Part shown: one piece after another, positions 24,358-31,044 of the stretch
How positions within the stretch are numbered: the stretch's first letter is position 1
Layout: each line of letters starts with the position of its first letter
Assembly: GCF_000332115.1 (NCBI RefSeq)
Contig: NC_020156.1
Coordinates: forward strand, 2,357,501 to 2,421,500
DNA from: Nonlabens dokdonensis DSW-6
GTDB taxonomy: Bacteria > Bacteroidota > Bacteroidia > Flavobacteriales > Flavobacteriaceae
Length of the DNA stretch: 64,000 nucleotides
Direction: 5' to 3'
The notes under the pieces: model-generated
The model's input: the letters and a program-made list of their open reading frames with translations, nothing else
Told to the model about the DNA's origin: nothing
The model's database searches: none
Program-made: the position numbers and the translations under genes

Positions 24358-24939
24358 TTAATTTAGAGTGAATTCAGTGTTTGCGAATCTCATGTGAATG
24401 ATTCCAATATTTGGGACTAGAAAAATTTCGTTATTATTATTCTGATTATAAAGTCTAGTTACAGCACCGAAGGTGACTCCATTTAAAGTATAATTAGAAA
24501 GTTCTTCACGCAGTTTGGTAGAATAATAACCGCCAAAATTAGGCACGTTGTAATCTACAATGGTTGCTGTAAATCTGTTTGATTCAATTCTGTCTGATTC
24601 TAGGTCTATATAAATATCATAGCCAGAATTACTACGTATACTTACTCTTACATTTTCGAAGGAGTCTTTACAGCGACTTCCAGTAATGTTATTAAAACCA
24701 CCGTTCTCATAGATATCTCTTTCATAAAACACATCATTGAAAGTTATAATATTTTGATTTTCATCTATAAAGGATGTGGAGTTAGTAGAATTATAAGGTA
24801 GCAATTTTACGTTATCTTCATTTAAATAATATGTATCGTTATCACAATAGCAAGATGCTAGAATCAGAGAGATTATTAAATAAATAAAAATCTTTATGAC
24901 GGTAGCAATTTTAAAATTTGAGAAATCTTTTTCGAACAT
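24358..24939 (-). CDS. Putative lipoprotein
   Basis: 193 residues. Residues 10-30 are hydrophobic and end in a lipobox (ILASC), so the true start may be a later codon. The mature chain is rich in Asn, Tyr and Asp with beta-strand periodicity. No motif was recognised. It is an unrelated minus-strand gene that, with the next one, interrupts the paa cluster. Confidence 0.6.
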   Translation of the reverse strand: MFEKDFSNFKIATVIKIFIYLIISLILASCYCDNDTYYLNEDNVKLLPYNSTNSTSFIDENQNIITFNDVFYERDIYENGGFNNITGSRCKDSFENVRVSIRSNSGYDIYIDLESDRIESNRFTATIVDYNVPNFGGYYSTKLREELSNYTLNGVTFGAVTRLYNQNNNNEIFLVPNIGIIHMRFANTEFTLN

Positions 24940-24990
24940 GAAGAAAAATTAAGAATTTTCTTGTATAATGATGGGATTATTATAACCTGA

Positions 24991-25003
24991 CTTTCGCGAA
25001 AGC
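24991..25003. repeat. HIP-like palindrome, 13/14 copy (intergenic)
   Basis: CTTTCGCGAAAGC preceded by A, 51 bp upstream of the minus-strand lipoprotein. Confidence 0.85.
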
Positions 25004-25014
25004 GAAACAAAAAA

Positions 25015-26004
25015 CTATTTCTTTGCTAACTTCATACTGATAGTCTGATCATTATTATTCAATTTTAGAATATAAAATCCAGAATTAATTTCATTAAATT
25101 TTAAAGTTCCATTCTCAACATTCCCTTTCCATATTTCTTTACCGTCTAAGGAGTAAAGTTGTGCCGATCCAGTTTCAAAATTATTTAAGAAAAGTGTGTT
25201 GCCTGTCATTGGTATCGGATAAGCAGAAATTTCTTTTGCATCTTCAATACTCGCTGGTTGATCAGAATATCCATGAGCATAGTCAAATGGTAAGGCTAAC
25301 GGGAAAGCTAATGGAAAAGGTGATTCACCATCAATTAAAAAATAATTAGTAAATGCTGTTGGGAATGAACTCTGATCTACAGTGCCAAAAAAAGCTCCTG
25401 CAGTATTTAACATACTACTAGGTATTTCTGCATACCACCATCCAGTTTCATTGGTCATAACTGAAAACATATTCCCGTTTTGATCACTTAAGTTTATGGT
25501 AGCATTTGAAATAGTAGTATCTGTTCCCTGAGTGTAAGCACCATCACCGTCATCATCTATATAGATAACTCCTATTCTTTCTGGCGTAGAGATTTGATAA
25601 TCAGAAGAGCTGTCATCTACTCTATTACCTTGAAAATCAATTCCGTCAGATAGTTCAGTAATCGTGTTACCGTTTAAAATACCACTCACACTTGCTTGAG
25701 TAGAACCTAAAAAAGGAATTGAACCATTAAATCGATTTCCAGATATGGCGATTTTACCAGTGGCTGTTACGGTTGCACCAGGAGCAAGAGTTGAAGGGTT
25801 TAACGTCATTACAGGATTTATTGCGTCGGTATGATTTATGGTAAGGCTATTAATTGAATTATTAGAAATATTGGTTATTGTATAAGTTACGTCTGCATAG
25901 CCACCAACTCTACCCACAGTTACATCCATATCAAAATCAAGCTCGTTTTGAGCGTCAGAAAAGAGACATAATAAAGTAAATAGCAATAAGTGAGAAAGTT
26001 TCAT
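25015..26004 (-). CDS. Secreted T9SS type A sorting-domain protein
   Basis: 329 residues. A signal peptide (ends SDAQ) precedes a DUF11-like beta-sandwich with TYTITNISNNSINSLTI and LAPGATVTATGKIAI. A second module (RIGVIYIDDDGDGAYTQGTDTTISNATINLSDQNG) resembles SdrD B-like Ca-binding domains. The type A sorting domain (AYPIPMTGNTLFLNN ... INSGFYILKLNNND ... KLAKK) follows. It is probably surface-attached after T9SS export. Its role is unknown. Confidence 0.8.
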   Translation of the reverse strand: MKLSHLLLFTLLCLFSDAQNELDFDMDVTVGRVGGYADVTYTITNISNNSINSLTINHTDAINPVMTLNPSTLAPGATVTATGKIAISGNRFNGSIPFLGSTQASVSGILNGNTITELSDGIDFQGNRVDDSSSDYQISTPERIGVIYIDDDGDGAYTQGTDTTISNATINLSDQNGNMFSVMTNETGWWYAEIPSSMLNTAGAFFGTVDQSSFPTAFTNYFLIDGESPFPLAFPLALPFDYAHGYSDQPASIEDAKEISAYPIPMTGNTLFLNNFETGSAQLYSLDGKEIWKGNVENGTLKFNEINSGFYILKLNNNDQTISMKLAKK

Positions 26005-26088
26005 GGCAGTAATTTCTTATAAAAATAAGAAATGAAAATTAAACTTTTACGAATTATGGTTTATTTCTTTGAATATGGAGGTTATCTC

Positions 26089-26102
26089 GCTTTCGCGAAA
26101 GC
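26089..26102. repeat. HIP-like palindrome, copy 8 (paaG upstream)
   Basis: Perfect copy. TAACTTTAC (26114-26122) begins 18.5 bp from its centre. Confidence 0.9.
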
Positions 26103-26145
26103 GGAACAACCATTAACTTTACAAAAACAATAATCATTAAATAAA

Positions 26146-26220
26146 ATGTCCGTCTAAATTGTTACACTGAGGATGCTGAAGTGTTGTCAACGACGGTATT
26201 TGATTCCATAAACTTATGTC
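26146..26220 (+). repeat. Hairpin insertion at paaG start with ATGTC direct repeats
   Basis: ATGTC at 26146 and again at 26216 bracket 65 bp that contain CCGTC...GACGG and CACTGAGGATGCTGAAGTG, a REP-like inverted repeat. The first ATG opens only a three-codon frame (ATG TCC GTC TAA). Confidence 0.5.
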
Positions 26221-26998
26221 AGATTCTATCCTACTTCAAGTCGATAACGGCGTTGCAACCATCACCCTAAATAGGCCACAAGTCTTTAATTCTTTTAATC
26301 GTGAAATGGCATTTGCTATGCAAGAGGCGCTGGATCAATGTGCAACTAATGACGAAATTAGAGCGGTAATGATCGTAGGTGACGGTAAGGCGTTTTGTGC
26401 TGGACAAGATATACAGGAAATAACAAATCCAGATTTAAATCCTGGTTTTAAAGCGATTCTTGATGATCATTATAATCCGATAGTTTTAAAAATAAGAAAC
26501 CTAGAAAAGCCTGTGGTGGCTGCTGTTAATGGAGTTGCCGCTGGTGCTGGAGCTAATATTGCTTTATGTTGTGACGTTGTCATTGCCACAGAAAGTGCCG
26601 CTTTTATACAAGCGTTTTCAAAAATAGGACTGATTCCAGATAGTGCTGGGACGTTCTTTTTACCACGATTAATTGGATTTGGTAAAGCAAGCGCCACCAT
26701 GATGCTGGCCGATAAAATTACAGCAACTGAAGCCGACCAAATGGGAATGATTTACAAGGTCGTAAAGGATGAAGACTTTCTCGCTTTCGCGAAAGCGACA
26801 TCACAAAAACTAGCTGCTTTACCTACAATAGCACTGGCTAATACAAAGAAAGCGCTGAATCAATCGTATAACAATACCGTAGAAGAACAGCTTGCGTTAG
26901 AAAGTAAACTGCAAATAGAAAGCGCTTCTACTGAAGATTATGCCGAAGGTGTTGCAAGTTTTATGGAAAAGCGAAAGCCTGTTTTTAAAGGAAAATAG
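26216..26998 (+). CDS. paaG: 1,2-epoxyphenylacetyl-CoA isomerase / enoyl-CoA hydratase PaaG
   Basis: 260 residues of the crotonase fold. PaaG converts ring-1,2-epoxyphenylacetyl-CoA to the oxepin and also acts in later isomerisation. Seen: TLNRPQVFNSFN, the oxyanion-hole motifs AFCAGQDIQEI and NGVAAGAGANIALCCDVVIA, and IGLIPDSAGTFFLPRLIGFGKASAT with the catalytic Asp. The palindrome at 26783 is translated as LAFAKATS. Identity as paaG rather than paaF rests on SGTFFLPR-type similarity and position. It is convergent with sulP. Confidence 0.85.
   Translation: MSDSILLQVDNGVATITLNRPQVFNSFNREMAFAMQEALDQCATNDEIRAVMIVGDGKAFCAGQDIQEITNPDLNPGFKAILDDHYNPIVLKIRNLEKPVVAAVNGVAAGAGANIALCCDVVIATESAAFIQAFSKIGLIPDSAGTFFLPRLIGFGKASATMMLADKITATEADQMGMIYKVVKDEDFLAFAKATSQKLAALPTIALANTKKALNQSYNNTVEEQLALESKLQIESASTEDYAEGVASFMEKRKPVFKGK
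26783..26796. repeat. HIP-like palindrome, copy 9 (inside paaG)
   Basis: Perfect copy read as AFAKA in a C-terminal helix. Confidence 0.9.
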
Positions 26999-27008
26999 AA
27001 AACAGTTT

Positions 27009-28664
27009 CTATAATTTAAAATAGTTCTTTAAGTAAACAAAAGCCTCTTCTATTGTTTCAAAAGTCTCAGACTCGCTTACCAGATCTGGTATGATATCAA
27101 TAGATTCTAATTTATCTTTAGGTTGTTCTTGTAAACCAGTAAGGACTACTTTTACATTACGTTTTTCTAGGTCTAGAACCGCATTTTCTAAAGCATACAA
27201 ACCAGATTGATCAATGTAAGGAACTCGATCTAGGCGAATTATCAACGCTTTTACTTCTGGAGAAAGTGCTTTAATAGTTTCTTGAAAGTGTGACGTGAAA
27301 CCGAAGAATAGAGGTCCATAGAGGTGTTTTATATAAATTTGATTCTTAAAGGTCTCATAAAGTGCTTGCTCGTCTTTCCATGGTTGTTCACCGTCAAATC
27401 CTGCAAGAGTTCCTACTTCTAGTCCTTTTTCTCCTAGATCGCTTGCGCGTTTCATAAATAGTAAAGATGCCAGTATAACTCCTATACCTACCGCTTGTAT
27501 CAAACTGCCAAATGTAGTCATCAACAGTACGATTATTAAAACTACGGCATCTGCACGTGGAACCGCAAGTAAATGTTTAAGTCCTTTTGTATCTATTATT
27601 TTAAAACCGATCGGGATCAAGATTCCGGCAAGAACCGCTAGCGGAATGTGCGCTGCAAGACCACTTAAACCTAATAAAACCGCTGCAAGAAACAATCCAT
27701 GCAATACGCCGGATAGGCGCGTTTTACCTCCCGAATTGATATTTACTACCGTTCCTTTAGTAGCTCCTGCGCCAGGAATACCACCAAATATAGCAGCTAC
27801 CATGTTCCCTATTCCTTGACCTATTAACTCTCTATTGCTATTGTGTTTGGTTTTGGTCATATTATCTGCGATGACTGATGTGAGTAAAGAATCTATAGAC
27901 CCTAAAACAGCTAGAACTAAAGCATATTCGGCAACGAGAGCATAGGCACTCGAGTCAATATCCAAAATTCCATTCAACTTTAAAGAAGGTAATCCAGATG
28001 GAATATCACCTATGATAGGGACTTGCCATGGTAAAAAATAAGCTACTATTGAAACAACAATTAATGCTACAAGAGCGCTAGGAATTGCTTTAGTAATTTT
28101 AGGAAAAACATAATATATCAAAACAGTTAAAGCACCTAATACTAGTGCTTGCCAATTAAAACCTTCTATTAATAAAGGCATATCACCTAGGACTTTCAAC
28201 GTGTTTTTAGGTGATACCATTCCGAAAAGCGGAAATATTTGAAGTAAAATGATGATTAAACCTACACCGCTCATAAAACCAGATACAACGGGATATGGGA
28301 AGTATTTAATGTATCCAGCTATATTTATAAAGCCAAAAAGCATTTGAATAATTCCACCGGTTAAAAATGTAAGGATGATAATAGGCATTGCGGCCTCTAT
28401 GCTGCCTGTAAGTTCAATGGCTTTTACCACTAAAGCAGCAGATACAACAGTCATAGGTCCAGTAGGTCCACTGGCTTGAGTTGCAGTACCACCGAAGATA
28501 GCCGCAAAAACTCCTACAGCGATAGCACCGTATAATCCAGCAATGGCTCCTAAACCAGATTGAACGCCAAAAGCTAGTGCAAGAGGTAGAGCAACAACAC
28601 CAGCCACTAAGCCACCAGTGAGGTCACCTTTTAAATTTTTAGTATCATAAAAAGAAGAAAGCAT
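27009..28664 (-). CDS. SulP-family inorganic anion transporter
   Basis: 551 residues. SulP proteins carry sulfate or bicarbonate. The N-terminal two-thirds have about 10-12 hydrophobic helices with GDLTGGLVAGVVALPLALAFGVQSGLGA, GTATQASGPTGPMTVV and the signature SNRELIGQGIGNMVAAIFGGIPGAGATKGT. The C-terminal ~130 residues form a cytoplasmic STAS domain (VKALIIRLDRVPYIDQSGLYALENAVLDLEKRNVKVVLTGL). A bicarbonate or sulfate role cannot be separated by sequence alone. It interrupts the paa cluster on the opposite strand. Confidence 0.9.
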   Translation of the reverse strand: MLSSFYDTKNLKGDLTGGLVAGVVALPLALAFGVQSGLGAIAGLYGAIAVGVFAAIFGGTATQASGPTGPMTVVSAALVVKAIELTGSIEAAMPIIILTFLTGGIIQMLFGFINIAGYIKYFPYPVVSGFMSGVGLIIILLQIFPLFGMVSPKNTLKVLGDMPLLIEGFNWQALVLGALTVLIYYVFPKITKAIPSALVALIVVSIVAYFLPWQVPIIGDIPSGLPSLKLNGILDIDSSAYALVAEYALVLAVLGSIDSLLTSVIADNMTKTKHNSNRELIGQGIGNMVAAIFGGIPGAGATKGTVVNINSGGKTRLSGVLHGLFLAAVLLGLSGLAAHIPLAVLAGILIPIGFKIIDTKGLKHLLAVPRADAVVLIIVLLMTTFGSLIQAVGIGVILASLLFMKRASDLGEKGLEVGTLAGFDGEQPWKDEQALYETFKNQIYIKHLYGPLFFGFTSHFQETIKALSPEVKALIIRLDRVPYIDQSGLYALENAVLDLEKRNVKVVLTGLQEQPKDKLESIDIIPDLVSESETFETIEEAFVYLKNYFKL

Positions 28665-28910
28665 AGTACAATATTTTTATGTTGGCAAGTTATAAAAGTA
28701 ACTTAATGTATGAAGTCATTAAACAAATCTAAGTCCTATTGCCTATAAGTTCAAAAAAAATTAATTATAAGAACATTTAATGATGTTTTCTATATATAAA
28801 GTGCTATTAAGACTTGTGAATTAAATAGATGACTTCCATAAGTAACTTATTATATTTGATGAGTAATAAAATGTAATAGTAACGAATACGATAAGGTGAA
28901 CAATAAATTT

Positions 28911-30098
28911 ATGGAAATTAATAAGTTAGGAGTCATAGGAGCGGGAACAATGGGAAGTGGTATTGCTCAGGTAGCTGCCACAGCTGGCTGTCAAGTGAAA
29001 TTGTTTGATGTAAATCAGGCGCAACTAGACAAAGCCCGAGCTGCTCTAGAGAAGATAATGAACCGACTTATTGAAAAAGGTAGAATAGATGCTGCCGAGA
29101 AAAGTCGCATTCAGTCCAATATCTCTTATGTAAATACGATTAAAGATCTTGCTGACTCTGATCTTACCATAGAGGCAATTATCGAAAACCTAGATACAAA
29201 GAAAAAGGTATTTCAAGAACTGGAATCTTACGTGTCTGACAACTGCATTATTGCTTCTAATACATCTAGTTTAAGTATAGCGAGTATTGCAGCATCACTC
29301 GATAAACCAGAACGTTGTATAGGAATTCACTTCTTTAATCCTGCGCCATTGATGAAGCTTGTTGAGGTAATTTCTGCCGTACAAACATCCCAAAATGTGA
29401 CGGACACTTGTGTAGAAACTATTGAGAATTGGAAAAAAGTTGTAGCTGTAGCAAAAGACACTCCAGGTTTTATAGTGAATCGTGTAGCACGTCCATTTTA
29501 CAGTGAATCCTTGCGTATTTATGAAGAAGGAATAGCAAGTTTTGCCACTATAGATTACGCTTTAAAAGGACTTGGTTTCAAAATGGGGCCATTTGAACTG
29601 ATGGATTATATAGGTCACGATGTGAATTATGTGGTAACGGAAACTGTTTTTGCAGCTTTCTACTTTGATCCACGTTACAAGCCGTCGTTAACTCAGAAAC
29701 GATTGATGGAAGCCGGCTGGCTAGGGCGCAAATCTGGACGTGGTTTTTATGATTATGTAAATGTGGATAGTGAACACGCTTTCGCGAAAGCGGACCCAGT
29801 AAAATCTACTGAACTCATAAAAGAAATTCAAGATCGAGTTCTCGTAATGCTCATCAATGAGGCTGCAGATGCCTTGTTTTTAAACATAGCAACGGCTCAA
29901 GGAATAGATAGCGCGATGACCAAAGGTGTGAATTATCCAAAAGGATTGCTCGCTTGGGCAAACGAAAAAGGAATCGAATGGTGTGTAAATGAACTGGACG
30001 CGATGTATGATTTATACCGAGAAGATCGATATAGATGCTCACCAATATTACGTAAAATGAATAACAGTAATTTAGTCTTTGAGTTTGTGAGTCTCTGA
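28911..30098 (+). CDS. paaH: 3-hydroxyacyl-CoA dehydrogenase PaaH
   Basis: 395 residues from ATG 28911; GTG 28896 would add NNKF. It oxidises 3-hydroxyadipyl-CoA with NAD+. The Rossmann motif is LGVIGAGTMGSGIAQVAA, followed by SNTSSLSIASIA, the catalytic IGIHFFNPAPLMKLVEV, KDTPGFIVNRVARPFYSESLRIYEEG and the C-terminal domain GLGFKMGPFELMDYIG. The 29778 palindrome is translated as HAFAKAD. The last dozen residues (SNLVFEFVSL) are encoded by the octamer array of the following element, replacing the usual tail. Confidence 0.93.
   Translation: MEINKLGVIGAGTMGSGIAQVAATAGCQVKLFDVNQAQLDKARAALEKIMNRLIEKGRIDAAEKSRIQSNISYVNTIKDLADSDLTIEAIIENLDTKKKVFQELESYVSDNCIIASNTSSLSIASIAASLDKPERCIGIHFFNPAPLMKLVEVISAVQTSQNVTDTCVETIENWKKVVAVAKDTPGFIVNRVARPFYSESLRIYEEGIASFATIDYALKGLGFKMGPFELMDYIGHDVNYVVTETVFAAFYFDPRYKPSLTQKRLMEAGWLGRKSGRGFYDYVNVDSEHAFAKADPVKSTELIKEIQDRVLVMLINEAADALFLNIATAQGIDSAMTKGVNYPKGLLAWANEKGIEWCVNELDAMYDLYREDRYRCSPILRKMNNSNLVFEFVSL
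29778..29791. repeat. HIP-like palindrome, copy 10 (inside paaH)
   Basis: Perfect copy, frame AFAKA, in a surface loop between two C-terminal subdomains. Confidence 0.9.
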
Positions 30099-30102
30099 GT
30101 TT
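30074..30102 (+). repeat. Left octamer array of IVP element 3
   Basis: AGTCTTTG AGTTTGTG then AGTCTCTG and AGTTT. It overlaps the 3' end of paaH by 25 bp, so the array boundary lies inside the coding sequence. Confidence 0.8.
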
Positions 30103-30115
30103 AGAATTTAGGATA

Positions 30116-30487
30116 ATGTTTAAAAGTGAATATCATTTTAAGTTTGAAGATTTAATTGTTTACCAAAAAGCGATGGCCTTTGGAGAGAGAATTAATAAAA
30201 TAACGGAACAATTTCCCAAAAAAGAAATTTATAGGTTATCCTCTCAGTATTCTCGTGCCGCTGATTCTATTGCTGCAAATATTTCAGAAGGTTATGGAAG
30301 CACTGATGCTAATTTTAATAGATATCTCAAAATGGCATGGGATAGCAGTCATGAATGTGTGACTTGGAATACCAAAGCTTTCTTAAGGAAATATATAGAT
30401 CATGAAGAGTTTGAAGAAAATAGAAGGATGTTGACAGAAATAGGTAAAATGATTTCGGCATTAAGACGAAGTCTTAAAAATAAATAA
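30116..30487 (+). CDS. Four-helix-bundle protein, IVP family, copy 3
   Basis: 123 residues. FKFEDLIVYQKAMAFGERINKITEQFPKKEIYRLSSQYSRAADSIAANISEGYGSTDANFNRYLKMAWDSSHEC is the canonical IVP (TIGR02436-type) signature, belonging to a different subfamily from copies 1 and 2. It is in sense orientation between paaH and paaI, framed by inverted octamer arrays. Nothing indicates a catalytic site; an RNA- or protein-binding role is only a guess. Confidence 0.85.
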   Translation: MFKSEYHFKFEDLIVYQKAMAFGERINKITEQFPKKEIYRLSSQYSRAADSIAANISEGYGSTDANFNRYLKMAWDSSHECVTWNTKAFLRKYIDHEEFEENRRMLTEIGKMISALRRSLKNK

Positions 30488-30494
30488 CACTTTT

Positions 30495-30626
30495 ACTCAC
30501 AAACTCACAAACTCACAAACTCACAAACTCACAAACTCACAAACTCACAAACTCACAAACTCACAAACTCACAAACTCACAAACTCACAAACTCACAAAC
30601 TCACAAACTCACAAACTCACAAACTC
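30495..30626 (+). repeat. Right octamer array of IVP element 3 (ACTCACAA), ~16 copies
   Basis: Nearly perfect tandem units inverted relative to 30074-30102. The last units run to the paaI ATG (ACTCAATGACTC), so the array forms the entire paaI leader. Confidence 0.95.
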
Positions 30627-30627
30627 A

Positions 30628-31044
30628 ATGACTCAAAAACTAAAAGGAACTGAGATACCAGCAAAAATGCTTTCACTTGATCCATATTCTACATGGTTAG
30701 GTATTGAAATCCTGTCGGTTGATATAGGTTGTGTAAAGTTAGGAATGACCATAAGACCAGAAATGCTCAATAGTATGGGAAAAGCACATGGTGGGATTAC
30801 CTACTCGCTGGCAGATACTGCTTTTGGTTTCTCATCAAACACGCATGGTAAATTTGCCGTTTCTATAGAAACAAGCATCAACCACATAGAAGCACTTGAA
30901 GAAGGCGATTACATCACAGCAGAATGCACTCTAGACAAAACCAAAACCAAAGTAGGTTTTAACATCGTTGAGGTAAAAAAAGGCGATGAACTTGTAGCGC
31001 TTTTTAAAGGCGTGGTTTATAGGACTAATAAGGATTGGGAATGA
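30628..31044 (+). CDS. paaI: Hydroxyphenylacetyl-CoA thioesterase PaaI
   Basis: 138 residues with a hotdog fold. PaaI hydrolyses phenylacetyl-CoA and hydroxylated intermediates, relieving CoA trapping. Seen: the active-site region GKAHGGITYSLADTAFGFSSN and VSIETSINHIEALEEGDYITAECTLDK, ending in ELVALFKGVVYRT. The chosen ATG is the one at the edge of the octamer array; an ATG 13 codons downstream is possible. It is tail-to-tail with the next gene, with no spacer. Confidence 0.9.
   Translation: MTQKLKGTEIPAKMLSLDPYSTWLGIEILSVDIGCVKLGMTIRPEMLNSMGKAHGGITYSLADTAFGFSSNTHGKFAVSIETSINHIEALEEGDYITAECTLDKTKTKVGFNIVEVKKGDELVALFKGVVYRTNKDWE

Noticed and set aside
30495..30626. CRISPR array
   Set aside because: 8-bp perfect tandem repeat with no unique spacers.
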